Shown in pieces: positions 44,212-53,647 of a stretch of 64,000 nt of DNA. How positions within the stretch are numbered: position 1 is the stretch's first letter; each line of letters begins with the position of its first letter. The notes under the pieces are model-generated. The model saw only the letters and a list, made by a program, of their open reading frames with translations. It searched no databases and was not told the origin of the DNA. Source of the stretch: Brachionus rotundiformis (lineage: Eukaryota; Rotifera; Eurotatoria; Ploima; Brachionidae); the NCBI GenBank assembly GCA_016802295.1, contig JAESIW010000210.1:310001-374000 (forward strand), written 5' to 3'. Both the position numbers and the translations under genes were made by a program.

Positions 44212-45321
44212 TTAGTTAGCTTTATATTTATTTAGTAATTGTTGTTGGTTAATATTTAAGTCTCTAATTACAACGCCTTTGCTTACTTTAGTTAAATCTA
44301 TTTTAGTGTTGTTAACAAAAAAGCTTAAGCCTTTGGCATTACCAATGGTAATTGCTAAATCTTCTACCGCCGGAATATTGTATTCATCGCCTGTTTCAAA
44401 TATTCTATCTAGGTATACCTCTTGATAGTTAGATGCTTTGTAAATTCTAACCCATACTTTATCGTTAAATACCAGTTTAGCAAAACTTGGGTTAGTAGTA
44501 GCAGGAAAATTTATAAAAACTATTTCTTCTTCTATTTGTGCATCTTGCGTAGTATTTTGCACAGTGGTTTGTGTTACATTACTAGTGGTTGCACTATTAG
44601 TATTTTGCGGGCTAGTATTAGTAACTTGCGGTATGTCTTCTATTTCTTGTAGTGGTTTAGTGTAAACTGCACCGCCATCTACAACATCGCTAATGGTGGT
44701 TTCGCTTAGTACATCATCTAGGGTTTCTTGCTTAGTAACTAAGCTAGAAAGCTTGCTTTTTTTGTTATATAAAAAGCCGTACAGTACAAATAAAACCAAC
44801 GCAATAAAAGCTGCAACAAATAAAATGGCTACTATGTTATATTTGCCACTATTAAATTGTTTTTTACTTGCTACCGTATTTTTTTGCATTAAAATAGCAG
44901 GTTTAACAATGTCTTCGGTTATATCTGTTTTAATATCGGCTTTAACAACGCTTGGTTTGGCCGTATTATTATCTGTTTTTAAATGTGTAGATGCAGGGTT
45001 ATTAAATTTATCATCTAACGGAGTTGGCACGGGCGAATACACCGGCACTGTAAAATTATATGTGTTATCTAGTATGCTAACTAGTTCGTTTGCATTGCTT
45101 AATTGTAAATAATTAGCATAAGACTTTAAGTAACCTAACGCATAGGTGCGTTCTGGCAATTTAGCGTAGTCGTTTTCTTCTAGCGCTTGTAAAAAAGCCA
45201 ACTGAATTCTGGTATCTTGGTGCACTTGCTGTAAAGATACATTTAAGCTTTCTCTGGTAGCTTTTAAAAAACCGCCTAAGTTTACGTTAGGGTCTATTAA
45301 ATTATTTTTAGAATTTGTCAT
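44212..45321 (-). CDS. rodZ: RodZ-like cytoskeletal HTH membrane protein
   Basis: Bitopic protein of 369 residues. An N-terminal helix-turn-helix (LGGFLKATRESLNVSLQQVHQDTRIQLAFLQALEENDYAKLPERTYALGYLKSYA pattern, about residues 14-75) is followed by a linker, a transmembrane helix (IVAILFVAAFIALVLFVLYGF, about 163-185) and a periplasmic DUF4115 domain at the C-terminus (about 265-360). RodZ connects MreB to the cell wall machinery. It lies 15 bases upstream of ispG, as in many alphaproteobacteria. Confidence 0.9.
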   Translation of the reverse strand: MTNSKNNLIDPNVNLGGFLKATRESLNVSLQQVHQDTRIQLAFLQALEENDYAKLPERTYALGYLKSYANYLQLSNANELVSILDNTYNFTVPVYSPVPTPLDDKFNNPASTHLKTDNNTAKPSVVKADIKTDITEDIVKPAILMQKNTVASKKQFNSGKYNIVAILFVAAFIALVLFVLYGFLYNKKSKLSSLVTKQETLDDVLSETTISDVVDGGAVYTKPLQEIEDIPQVTNTSPQNTNSATTSNVTQTTVQNTTQDAQIEEEIVFINFPATTNPSFAKLVFNDKVWVRIYKASNYQEVYLDRIFETGDEYNIPAVEDLAITIGNAKGLSFFVNNTKIDLTKVSKGVVIRDLNINQQQLLNKYKAN

Positions 45322-45391
45322 ACTTATTTTTACACATATTAATTAAAAATTTTTATGCCTATTATATTAATAATAGCATAAATGCAAACAA

Positions 45392-46399
45392 TTATAAATT
45401 AGTTTTTATAAAATTATTTGCCTGATTAATAAAGTTGTTAATAATTTGTTGCACTGGCAAAATTTCTTTAACCAAACCAACACTTTGCCCTGCCATTAAA
45501 GATCCATTATCTACATCGCCATCTACTACGGCTTTTTTTAAGCTACCGGCCCAGTAGTGCTCTATTTTTAGCTGAGCTTCTTGCTTACTAGCAAATTTAT
45601 TGTTGTGGTAGTCTGCTATTACTTGTTTTTGAAAATCTATAAACTCTAAGCTTCCTTTGTTTACAATAGCACGCACCGGAATTACAGGAAAGTTAGGGTC
45701 TACCTGTACGGTTGGTTGGGAATCTCTGGCGTTGGCTTTTATAAATGCTTTTTTAAAATTTTCGTGAGCTACGCATTCGGTAGAGCATACAAGGGCTGTA
45801 CCTATTTGCACGCCAGCAGCACCCATTTGCAAAAAGCTAAGCATAGACTGCCCACTACCTATTCCACCTGCAACAAAAACAGGTACTTCGGTTATATTTA
45901 ATAAAATTTCTTGCACTAAAACCACAGTAGATACTGGCCCTATGTGCCCGCCGGCTTCGTTACCTTCTATTATTAAAGCAGATACACCGTGCTTAATTAA
46001 ACGCTTGGCAATTGATAAATTAGGGGCAAAAGCCATTAATTTTATATTAGCATTAATTATATATTTAATTTGTGAATCCGTTGGCACGCCACCTGCTAGC
46101 ACTATGTGGCTTATGTTGTGTTTTATGCATAAATCTACTAGGCTTTGGTAGTGTGGGTTCATTAAAATAATGTTTACACCAAAGGGTTTATTGGTTTTTT
46201 GCTTGGTTAGTAAAATTTCTTTTTCTAGTAGCTCGGCGTTCATACTGCCAGATGCTAATACGCCAAAAGCCCCTGCATTGCTGGTTGCAGACACTAGGTT
46301 GCTTTCTGATACCCATGTCATGGCTCCGCCCATAATTGGTATTTCTACGTTTAAAAACTGCTTACCTTTGTTAAAAAGAACTTCTAAAGATTTTTCCAT
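45392..46399 (-). CDS. FabK-like / nitronate monooxygenase family flavoprotein
   Basis: FMN TIM-barrel oxidoreductase of 335 residues. Seen: VEIPIMGGAMTWVSESNLVSATSNAGAFGVLASG, KPFGVNIILMNP, IIEGNEAGGHIGPVS, and GIGSGQSMLSFLQMGAAGVQIGTALVCS. The EAGGHIG and PIMGGAMTWV pattern is closest to FabK enoyl-ACP reductase, although nitronate monooxygenases share the fold. If the genome lacks fabI, this could be its fatty-acid synthesis reductase; that needs the rest of the genome. Monocistronic, reading leftward. Confidence 0.82.
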   Translation of the reverse strand: MEKSLEVLFNKGKQFLNVEIPIMGGAMTWVSESNLVSATSNAGAFGVLASGSMNAELLEKEILLTKQKTNKPFGVNIILMNPHYQSLVDLCIKHNISHIVLAGGVPTDSQIKYIINANIKLMAFAPNLSIAKRLIKHGVSALIIEGNEAGGHIGPVSTVVLVQEILLNITEVPVFVAGGIGSGQSMLSFLQMGAAGVQIGTALVCSTECVAHENFKKAFIKANARDSQPTVQVDPNFPVIPVRAIVNKGSLEFIDFQKQVIADYHNNKFASKQEAQLKIEHYWAGSLKKAVVDGDVDNGSLMAGQSVGLVKEILPVQQIINNFINQANNFIKTNL

Positions 46400-46526
46400 A
46401 TATAAATTTCGCTAATTGTTTATTTATTTATAATATTTTTAAATACTGCTATATTAGTTAGCTAAAATATGCTACTATATTATTATATAAGTATATAGCA
46501 ATTATTTAAATTTTCAAGTTAAAGTA

Positions 46527-47252
46527 ATGAAAAAAACAGTTTTACAAAACGAAGTAGACAAATTTTCTAAAACCGCTAGTAGTTGGTGGCAAGCTAACGG
46601 TAGCTATAAAGTGTTGCACCAGTTTAATAAAGCTAGAGTTAACTTTATAAAAACCGAAATTATAAACAATGGTATAGAAGTACCTAACACTACCAACACT
46701 GCACTACTAGATATTGCTTGCGGTGGCGGTTTACTTAGCGAACCCTTTGCAAAGCTAGGCTTTAATGTTACTGGTATAGATGCTTCGGTTAATACTATAC
46801 AAGTGGCTAAGCAACATGCTAAGCAAAGCAATTTAAATATTAATTATATGCATTTATCGTTAGAAGACTACATAAGCCAAAATACACAACAATACGATGT
46901 TATTTTTGCTATGGAGATTATAGAACACGTTAATAACCCTAAGCATTTTATAAAGATGGCTTTAAGTTTGCTTAAGCCAAATGGTTTATTGTTTTTATCT
47001 ACCATAAATAAAAATTTAAAAGCTTTGTTATTAGCTAAAGTTACCGCAGAATATATTTTAAATTGGGTGCCTAAAAATACACACAACTTTAATAAATTTG
47101 TTGCCCCTAGCACTTTACAAGATTATTTGCAAAATGCTAGTATTAAAAATATAAAAGGTATTAATTATAATTTATTTAAGCAACAATGGTATTTAAGCTC
47201 TAATTACAGTGTAAACTATATTGTTAGCATAGCTAAAAACACTGGTAACTAG
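46527..47252 (+). CDS. ubiG: Ubiquinone biosynthesis O-methyltransferase UbiG
   Basis: SAM-dependent methylase acting twice in ubiquinone synthesis. 241 residues. Seen: FSKTASSWWQANGSYKVLHQFNKARVNFI, motif I LLDIACGGGLLSEPFAKLGFNVTGIDAS, motif IV MEIIEHVNNPKHFI and the later NLKALLLAKVTAEYILNWVPKNTHNFNKFV, all diagnostic of UbiG. Convergent with grxC, 6 bases between stops. Confidence 0.95.
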   Translation: MKKTVLQNEVDKFSKTASSWWQANGSYKVLHQFNKARVNFIKTEIINNGIEVPNTTNTALLDIACGGGLLSEPFAKLGFNVTGIDASVNTIQVAKQHAKQSNLNINYMHLSLEDYISQNTQQYDVIFAMEIIEHVNNPKHFIKMALSLLKPNGLLFLSTINKNLKALLLAKVTAEYILNWVPKNTHNFNKFVAPSTLQDYLQNASIKNIKGINYNLFKQQWYLSSNYSVNYIVSIAKNTGN

Positions 47253-47258
47253 GCTTTA

Positions 47259-47516
47259 TTATTTAAGCATTTCGTTTAGCTTTCCGCTTTCTTCTAATGC
47301 GTATAGTTCATCGCATCCACCAACGTGGGTATTGTTAATAAAAATTTGTGGCACGGTTTTTTTACCCCCGCTTCTGGTTAGCATTTCTTTAATTTTGGTG
47401 TTGTCTTTTTCTATATTAATTTCTTCTACTAAAGTGTCTACTCCTTTTATTTTTAGCAAAGCCTTGGCTTTTACACAATACGGACAATAATTTTTAGTAT
47501 ACATTTCTATTTTCAT
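47259..47516 (-). CDS. grxC: Glutaredoxin 3
   Basis: Small thiol-disulfide oxidoreductase of 85 residues using glutathione. The active site is YCPYCVKAK; TVPQIFINNTHVGGCDEL has the cis-proline and glutathione-binding residues. It lies 62 bases downstream of comF on the same strand, a common alphaproteobacterial pair. Confidence 0.95.
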   Translation of the reverse strand: MKIEMYTKNYCPYCVKAKALLKIKGVDTLVEEINIEKDNTKIKEMLTRSGGKKTVPQIFINNTHVGGCDELYALEESGKLNEMLK

Positions 47517-47578
47517 AATAATAATCCTTAGTTGGTTGTACTTGTTTATATGGTTTTATGTAATTTATATTTTATAGC

Positions 47579-48343
47579 TTATACTTTTAGCGTACCTTCT
47601 ACTCTGGCTAAACACAATATGTGTACAGATTTTGCTTTGTGCTTTTTTAATACTTTGGTGCATTCGTACACGGTGCTTCCGGTGGTAACTACATCGTCTA
47701 TTAATAAAATATTAGCATTTTTAATTATATTAGCATATTTATTATTAATTGCAAAAGCTCCTTTAACATTTTGTAGGCGTTGGGCTCCGTTTAGTTTCAT
47801 TTGATCTTGCGTATGCCTAATTTTTTTTAATGCCAATGCATTGTACTGTAAATTATTTGCCTTAGCAAAATAGCTAGCAAGCAACGCACTATGATTATAC
47901 TTACGCTTTAATAACTTTTTAAAACTTACAGGCACAGGCACAACCAAATCTACCATACTTAATAAGTTAGATTTATTTTGAATTAAATTTAATAAGTTGC
48001 CTAAATAATTGTGTAGGTTGGTGTCGTCTTTATATTTAAACTTATTAATTATGCTAAATATAGTACTGTTATAGGTATATAAATACCAAAACGAATTAAA
48101 TATTTTACCACTATGCAAACAGCTTAAACATAGTTTGTTATTACTATTATTAATAAAATAGTTGTTATTAACGGTATAGTTGTTTAGGTTAAAACCGCAT
48201 CCACTACAATAATTGGTGCCAATTTCTTGCAAATTATTGTAGCAACTGGCACATATGCTATTAATATGCAAAACACTAGCCTTACAAACATAACACTGCG
48301 GAGGATAAATAAAATTTATTATAGAATTTAACTGCCCTAACAT
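47579..48343 (-). CDS. comF: ComF-family phosphoribosyltransferase-like protein
   Basis: Protein of 254 residues. An N-terminal zinc-ribbon pair (CYVC, CASC, CSGC, CLSC cysteines, residues about 17-85) precedes a type I phosphoribosyltransferase domain with PRPP loop ILLIDDVVTTGSTVYEC. ComF is linked to natural competence in some bacteria, but in others its role is unknown. Divergent from the BioC-like gene. Confidence 0.92.
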   Translation of the reverse strand: MLGQLNSIINFIYPPQCYVCKASVLHINSICASCYNNLQEIGTNYCSGCGFNLNNYTVNNNYFINNSNNKLCLSCLHSGKIFNSFWYLYTYNSTIFSIINKFKYKDDTNLHNYLGNLLNLIQNKSNLLSMVDLVVPVPVSFKKLLKRKYNHSALLASYFAKANNLQYNALALKKIRHTQDQMKLNGAQRLQNVKGAFAINNKYANIIKNANILLIDDVVTTGSTVYECTKVLKKHKAKSVHILCLARVEGTLKV

Positions 48344-48426
48344 ATAATTATATTTTATTTTGTTTGCTTAATTATATATTAATATTACAATTAATTAATA
48401 CAATTAACAAATTAATAATTATAACT

Positions 48427-49233
48427 ATGCAAATATTTAATCGTAATTTACTGTTGCAACGTATTAACAATAATTTTGCTAATAATTTAAATTTAAAAGT
48501 TATTACTTATTTATATAAGCAAGCATTAGAAAATTTGCAAGACTACCCCAGCAATTTTAACAACGCCATAAAAATTGGCTATAATTACCTAGATATTAGC
48601 ACTTTACCAGAAAACAATAAAATTATAAATTTAACCCAAACTGCAAATCATAATAAATTATTGCAACACAGCCAAGCCAAACACAAACTATTAGTAAACG
48701 AAGACGCCATTGAAACCGCAATAGAGCAAAATATTTTGCAATCTAATTTTTATAATTTAGCCATAAGCTTATTTAACTTAAGCTTAGTTAATAATTTGCA
48801 AAATGCTATTAACAATATGTATAACTTACTAACCAACAACGGCGTAATATTAATAGCACTGCCAACCACTGGTACATTGCAAAATATACTGCAAGCCTTT
48901 ATGCAAACCGATTTACAAATATACAATGGCTTTTCTTCTAAAATTCATCCGTTTACATCTATAGATATTATAGGCAGCACCCTGCAAAAAGCTAAATTTA
49001 AAAGCATAGTTGCCACTAGCCATAGTTTACAATTAAACTACAACAACATAACAGATTTATTTAACCACTTAAAAAGTTTTAACTACGGCAATATTTTAGT
49101 TAATAAACACAACGCCTTGTTAACTAAAAACTACTACAATGCTTTAACTAATAATTTAAATAATATTAAAAATAGTAATAATCAGTATTCTATTACACTA
49201 AAATATTGCATAGCCAGTGCGTTTAAAAATTAA
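48427..49233 (+). CDS. BioC/NDUFAF5-like methyltransferase-fold protein (SAM motif decayed)
   Basis: Protein of 268 residues (an ATG at 48364 would add 21 odd residues). The family start MQIFNRNLLLQRI and the end region GFSSKIHPFTSIDIIGSTLQKAKFKS... are like the alphaproteobacterial/mitochondrial NDUFAF5 group, which acts in respiratory complex I assembly. The glycine-rich motif I is replaced by AIKIGYNYLDI, so SAM binding is doubtful; LINNLLTNNGVILIALP-like motif V remains. Its place beside comF and grxC fits the usual alphaproteobacterial order. Confidence 0.75.
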   Translation: MQIFNRNLLLQRINNNFANNLNLKVITYLYKQALENLQDYPSNFNNAIKIGYNYLDISTLPENNKIINLTQTANHNKLLQHSQAKHKLLVNEDAIETAIEQNILQSNFYNLAISLFNLSLVNNLQNAINNMYNLLTNNGVILIALPTTGTLQNILQAFMQTDLQIYNGFSSKIHPFTSIDIIGSTLQKAKFKSIVATSHSLQLNYNNITDLFNHLKSFNYGNILVNKHNALLTKNYYNALTNNLNNIKNSNNQYSITLKYCIASAFKN

Positions 49234-49260
49234 TATAAAAATTAAAATAGGTAATATTTA

Positions 49261-49962
49261 ATGCAACTTACTAACTTACAGCCTGCTATTGTTATACAAC
49301 GTTATAAACGTTTTTTAATAGATTTTTATTTTGCTAATAACCCAACAACAATACTAACCGCCCATTGCCCTAATTCTGGAGCCCTGCCTTACTTACAAAA
49401 AAATTGTACTATTTATGTTACCCCAAGCACTAGCCCTACAGCTAAACTTAAGTATAGTGCGGTTTTGCATAAGCAAAATAATAACTTAATTTGCATTAAT
49501 ACCATGTTTGCTAATAAAATTGTGCACAACGCTTTACTTAACCAACAAATACAACCATTAAGCCAATATACGCAAATTAAACCAGAATTTAAATACTTAA
49601 ACAGTAGGTTTGATTTTGCACTAAACCCTATTAATAATAATCCGCAAGTTTTGGTAGAAGTTAAAAGTGTTTCGTTAACCAGACAAAACAATTTAGCGGA
49701 GTTTCCGGATGCAAAAACTACCAGAGGACAAAAACATTTACAAGATTTAATAACCGCAAAACAAAACGGCGTACGTGCGGTTATGCTATATTTAGTGCTA
49801 ATTAACAATATAACTAGCTTTACCCTTGCAAAAGATATAGACCCCACTTACTACGCTTTAGCACAACAATGCAAACAAGCAGGTGTAGAGTTTTTATGTT
49901 ATGGTTGCAATGTAGATACCACGCAAATAACTTTTGGTAATTTAATACCAATTACCTTGTAA
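49261..49962 (+). CDS. sfsA: SfsA family protein
   Basis: DNA/RNA-binding OB plus nuclease-like fold protein of 233 residues, named sugar fermentation stimulation protein. Seen: AIVIQRYKRFLIDFYF, TAHCPNSGAL, YLNSRFDFAL and VEVKSVSLTRQNNLAEFPDAKTTRGQKHLQDL (conserved acidic and lysine residues). The cellular role is poorly understood. It starts 27 bases after the BioC-like gene. Confidence 0.93.
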   Translation: MQLTNLQPAIVIQRYKRFLIDFYFANNPTTILTAHCPNSGALPYLQKNCTIYVTPSTSPTAKLKYSAVLHKQNNNLICINTMFANKIVHNALLNQQIQPLSQYTQIKPEFKYLNSRFDFALNPINNNPQVLVEVKSVSLTRQNNLAEFPDAKTTRGQKHLQDLITAKQNGVRAVMLYLVLINNITSFTLAKDIDPTYYALAQQCKQAGVEFLCYGCNVDTTQITFGNLIPITL

Positions 49963-49977
49963 GTTAAATTAATACAA

Positions 49978-50709
49978 TTATTTAAGTATGCACTGTAAAT
50001 AAAACATTACCATGCTAGCGGCCGAAACTACAGAGTAAGACTGCAACAAACTATTAATTGGTATTTTTATATCTATATCCGAAATTGCAAGTATTTGTGG
50101 GCTAACGCCTTGGGCTTCGTTACCAAAAACTATTAAAATATTTTTATTTCTATGCAAATGCTTTTTACCTAAAGTTAACAAATTTTGTGCTTTATTAGAT
50201 AACGTTGTGCACATTATTTGAAAATTATTTTTCATAACCGCTACATCGCTAATATTTATATAGGTAATTTTAACGCTAAAAATAGCACCTTCGGTAGCCC
50301 TAATAAACTTAGAATTTTTTAACGAAACCGAACCTGCCGTAATATAAATATTGTTTATACCTAAACCCAATGCTGTGCGTATAATACACCCTGCATTACC
50401 TGGGTTTTGCACGTTGTTTAATAAAATAGCATTGTTGCACAAATCAACTGCATTTACATTTAACGCAACTAGTGCAATAAAATTATGATGCGTTTTTAAA
50501 TCGGTAAATTTTTTTACAAACACTGCACTAACTTGGTACACATTGGCAAACTGGCTGGGGTTAAACTGCGTGGGGTCTACACAAAACAAATGTATTTGTA
50601 AGTTGCTTTTAATGGCTTCTTGCAATAAATTAAAGGTATCTATTTTTACATAGTTATATTGGTAAAAATTATTGTTTTGTAGCATTGCTTTAAAATTTTC
50701 AAAAGTCAT
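49978..50709 (-). CDS. SpoU/TrmH-family RNA 2'-O-ribose methyltransferase
   Basis: Knotted (SPOUT) methylase of 243 residues. An N-terminal substrate-binding part precedes the SpoU core: LLNNVQNPGNAGCIIRTALGLGINNIYI, ILIVFGNEAQGVS and IPINSLLQSYSVVSAASM. Likely modifies rRNA (RlmB-like) or tRNA; the exact target cannot be assigned. It precedes nothing close on its strand but lies just below holB. Confidence 0.88.
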   Translation of the reverse strand: MTFENFKAMLQNNNFYQYNYVKIDTFNLLQEAIKSNLQIHLFCVDPTQFNPSQFANVYQVSAVFVKKFTDLKTHHNFIALVALNVNAVDLCNNAILLNNVQNPGNAGCIIRTALGLGINNIYITAGSVSLKNSKFIRATEGAIFSVKITYINISDVAVMKNNFQIMCTTLSNKAQNLLTLGKKHLHRNKNILIVFGNEAQGVSPQILAISDIDIKIPINSLLQSYSVVSAASMVMFYLQCILK

Positions 50710-50742
50710 GGGTATTATTAAACTTGTTGTTATAGTTTTAGC

Positions 50743-51687
50743 CTAAGCCGTTTGCTTATGCTGTATAGCAATTATATTAAACATAAATTGGCTAATAATT
50801 GCAAAAGTATCTAGGTAAATAGCAGAATGCAATTTTTTAGTTTGCAACCACTGTTGCATTAGTGCATCTATTTGGTGCACGTTGGCGGTGGTGGTTTTAC
50901 TGTATAAAAAATTTTCTAAAATATCAAAAATAATATTAATATCGTTGCAGGCCTCTATACTTTTTTTTAGTTGTAAAATTTTAAAATGGTTACCACTATT
51001 AATAGCATAAATTATACTTTTATATAAATTTAAATTTTCTGCATTACTAAACCATTGCAACTTAGCATAAGACCCACTAGCTAGCTTTAAAATTGCAGGT
51101 AAGTGTTTATCTTCTATATTAATAATATTTTCTATTACATAATCGTGTAACTGGCTGGTGTTTAGTGGTGGAAAGTAAAACGCCAAACATCTAGATTTTA
51201 TAGTATCTAGCACTTGATTATAATTATTACAAATAAGTAAAAAAACCACATTTTTAGGAGTATCCTCTAACATTTTTAACAAAGCATTACTAGCGTTAAC
51301 GTTTAGTAAATCTATAGTATTAATTATAATAATTTTATAATAATTACCGTTGCTACTTTGTAAAAAACCGCTTAAGTTTCTAATATTTTCTACAGATATG
51401 GTAGATGTTTTGCTTTTGGTGTTGCTGGTATCATCTAGCACTAAAAAGCCATCGTGCACGTGTTTTTGCATTAAGTTAACTACGCTGTGCTCGGTGTTTT
51501 CTAGGTTAAAAAAGTCCATACTTTGGTTACAAAAATCTTGTATGGTGTGGCTTAAAATAAATTTAGATAAATTATAAGCAAAATTATATTTTCCTACGCC
51601 TGCGTTGCCGTAAAAAATTAAAGCATTATGCATTTTTTGCTGTTGTAGCATTTTAAAAATACTGGTTAAGGTTTTATGGTTGCTCAT
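50743..51687 (-). CDS. holB: DNA polymerase III delta' subunit
   Basis: Clamp-loader subunit, 314 residues. Seen: HNALIFYGNAGVGKYNFAYNLSKFIL (P-loop like), the central 'SGFLQSSNGNYYKIIIINTIDLLNVNASNALLKMLEDTPKNVVFLL' (sensor-type region) and 'DTIKSRCLAFYFPPL' (SRC motif). The four zinc-finger cysteines are not evident. Its start overlaps the tmk stop by 14 bases, so translation is coupled. Confidence 0.9.
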   Translation of the reverse strand: MSNHKTLTSIFKMLQQQKMHNALIFYGNAGVGKYNFAYNLSKFILSHTIQDFCNQSMDFFNLENTEHSVVNLMQKHVHDGFLVLDDTSNTKSKTSTISVENIRNLSGFLQSSNGNYYKIIIINTIDLLNVNASNALLKMLEDTPKNVVFLLICNNYNQVLDTIKSRCLAFYFPPLNTSQLHDYVIENIINIEDKHLPAILKLASGSYAKLQWFSNAENLNLYKSIIYAINSGNHFKILQLKKSIEACNDINIIFDILENFLYSKTTTANVHQIDALMQQWLQTKKLHSAIYLDTFAIISQFMFNIIAIQHKQTA

Positions 51688-52372
51688 TATTACTTATGTT
51701 GCTTGGTTTAATATTTAGGTTAAATTGTGTATTAATGCTATTAATTATTTTTTTATGTATAGCGTTAACGCTTAAATTGCCTTCTTGCTGGTAAAATAAG
51801 TCGTTTTCGTTAGATGTATCTAAAACTACAGTTGTATAAGGATAAAAATCGTTATATTTACGGTAGCCTGTGGCAATTTGCTTGTGGTAGTCTACGCCTT
51901 TGTCGTCAAACTTATTAAGGTTGTTGCGGTTTATTATGCGTTTTAGTGCTACTTTGGGGTTAACATCTAAAATAATGGTTAAATCTGGATACAAATTATT
52001 ATTGGCAATTTGGTGTAACTGGCTAATTAAAGGTATGCTGTAACCACCAACCACGCCTTGGTATACTAAGCTAGATAACACAAATCTGTCGCTAATAATA
52101 AAATCTACTTTATTAAGATTTGGCAAAATATTATTTATTATGTTTTCGTGCCTAGATGCTGTAAACAAAAGTAGTTCGGTAGTGTTAGCTATGTTGTTAT
52201 TAAAAATAACATTTCTAATATCTTCGGCCGAAGCTAACCCACCAGGTTCTCTGGTTATAACCACACTGTAACCGTTGGTTTGTAGTGTGTGTTGTAAGTG
52301 TTTAATTTGCGTAGATTTACCAACGCCTTCGCCCCCTTCTAGGGCAATAAAAATTGTTTTTTTTAGCTTCAT
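51674..52372 (-). CDS. tmk: Thymidylate kinase
   Basis: Phosphorylates dTMP to dTDP. 232 residues. P-loop ALEGGEGVGKST, VITREPGG (DRX-like) and DRFVLSSLVYQG are conserved, followed by LDVNPKVALKRI. A TTG at 52381 would add three residues; the ATG at 52372 is more usual. It overlaps holB by 14 bases. In many alphaproteobacteria the order is rlpA-dacF-tmk-holB; here dacF is missing between rlpA and tmk. Confidence 0.95.
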   Translation of the reverse strand: MKLKKTIFIALEGGEGVGKSTQIKHLQHTLQTNGYSVVITREPGGLASAEDIRNVIFNNNIANTTELLLFTASRHENIINNILPNLNKVDFIISDRFVLSSLVYQGVVGGYSIPLISQLHQIANNNLYPDLTIILDVNPKVALKRIINRNNLNKFDDKGVDYHKQIATGYRKYNDFYPYTTVVLDTSNENDLFYQQEGNLSVNAIHKKIINSINTQFNLNIKPSNISNNEQP

Positions 52373-52413
52373 TAATTGCAATATATATTTATTATTGTAT
52401 GTACTTTATAATA

Positions 52414-52453
52414 ACATAAAAAAAAAGAGAGTAGTAAAATTAATTACTACCCT
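52414..52453 (-). terminator. Terminator after rlpA
   Basis: Minus strand: GGGTAGTAA pairs with TTACTACTC (one G-U) around a 6-nt loop, then TCT9. It lies about 110 bases after the rlpA stop and before tmk. Confidence 0.75.
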
Positions 52454-52560
52454 TAGTACGGTTAAGTTAAACACAAACTTTATAATTTTTTTGTATTTTT
52501 TTGTTTTTAGTATTTTGTGTATTTACTTTACATTTATATAATTTATTTAATTATTTAATA

Positions 52561-53532
52561 TTATTGTTCTACAACTACTCTAGAGTCGCCATAGCCCAAG
52601 CTGTTTAATTTATTTTTAATTTTTATAGCGTCATCAATACTACCATAAGGCCCTACACGTAATCTTAGTAAAGATTTACCATCTAGGTCTACTTTTTGTA
52701 GGCTAACAACACCCATATCGCTTAACGAAACCACATCTTTTTTTAGCTTATCTGCATCCGAGCTAAAGGCTCCTATTTGTACAAATACGCCACGTGGAAT
52801 ATAACTTCTAACGCTTGTAGGTTCTTGCAGGCCAACTTTACGCACCTCGGCATCTTCTACTTCGCTACTGGTAACCGGAGTTTCTTCTGCAGTAACACCC
52901 TTTAATTTAGGAGCATTAGTATTTTGCACCCCTGCATTAGAGTTTTGTGTATCACTGGTTGGTTGCACGCTGTTTTGGTTTGTACTGGTTTGCGCCATTA
53001 CTTTATCCATATTTTTTAACTGGTTTTTGGCGTCTTCTAAAGTAACTAATCTAATTTTTACCTTAGCGGTTCCAGTTTCTTTAAAGCCTAAAATTTCTGC
53101 TGCACGTTCAGATACATCAATATCTCTTCCGGCAACAAAAGGGCCTCTATCGTTTACTCTTACAATTACTTTTTTGCCGTTATCTAAATTAGTAACTTCT
53201 ACAAACGAAGGCAAAGGTAAAGTTGGATGAGCGGCCGTTAGTTCGTATTTATCGTAAACTTCGCCGTTGGCTGTTAATTTACCATGAAACTCATCGCCAT
53301 ACCAAGAAGCAAAAGATACTACTTCGTAATTGCTATATTCTTTAGGTATGTAAGTAATACCGTTAACTACATACGGGTTACCTACTTTATTTATTGGGTT
53401 GGGCTTAACATTTAAAACCTTAATATCAGACACCGAAACCACTGGATTAACCGGTGCAGAATTAATTGCATTTAAAAATGAAGCTATAGACAAGCTAGCT
53501 ACAACTGTAGCTTTTATTTTAGTGTTTAACAT
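52561..53532 (-). CDS. rlpA: RlpA septal lytic transglycosylase with SPOR domain
   Basis: Secreted peptidoglycan protein of 323 residues. An N-terminal signal sequence (KATVVASLSIASFLNAINSA) precedes a double-psi beta-barrel RlpA domain (ASWYGDEFHGKLTANGEVYDKYELTAAHPTLP..., with VRVNDRGPFVAGRDIDVS), a flexible linker and a C-terminal SPOR domain (VFVQIGAFSSDADKLKK... about 250-323) that binds denuded glycan at the septum. It probably cuts glycan strands during cell separation. Upstream is a 488-base gene-free stretch. Confidence 0.93.
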   Translation of the reverse strand: MLNTKIKATVVASLSIASFLNAINSAPVNPVVSVSDIKVLNVKPNPINKVGNPYVVNGITYIPKEYSNYEVVSFASWYGDEFHGKLTANGEVYDKYELTAAHPTLPLPSFVEVTNLDNGKKVIVRVNDRGPFVAGRDIDVSERAAEILGFKETGTAKVKIRLVTLEDAKNQLKNMDKVMAQTSTNQNSVQPTSDTQNSNAGVQNTNAPKLKGVTAEETPVTSSEVEDAEVRKVGLQEPTSVRSYIPRGVFVQIGAFSSDADKLKKDVVSLSDMGVVSLQKVDLDGKSLLRLRVGPYGSIDDAIKIKNKLNSLGYGDSRVVVEQ

Positions 53533-53601
53533 AATAACTATCCCTATTTAAAGTTTTTTATTTTTGTGGCTTTATTAACCACTTGTTAATAATAGTAAAC
53601 C

Positions 53602-53647
53602 TAAATAGTTAACAAATGGTTAATTTTTAATGTATTTTAACTATTTA
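53602..53647. repeat. Inverted repeat upstream of rlpA
   Basis: TAAATAGTTAA (53602-53612) and TTAACTATTTA (53637-53647), 11 bp perfect; the same 11-mer TTAACTATTTA recurs near 53727. Possibly a regulator binding site for rlpA, about 70-200 bases from its start. The rest of 53533-54020 shows a hairpin AAGCCT...AGGCTT at 53793-53822 and a terminator at 53955-53982; no gene seen. Confidence 0.5.
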
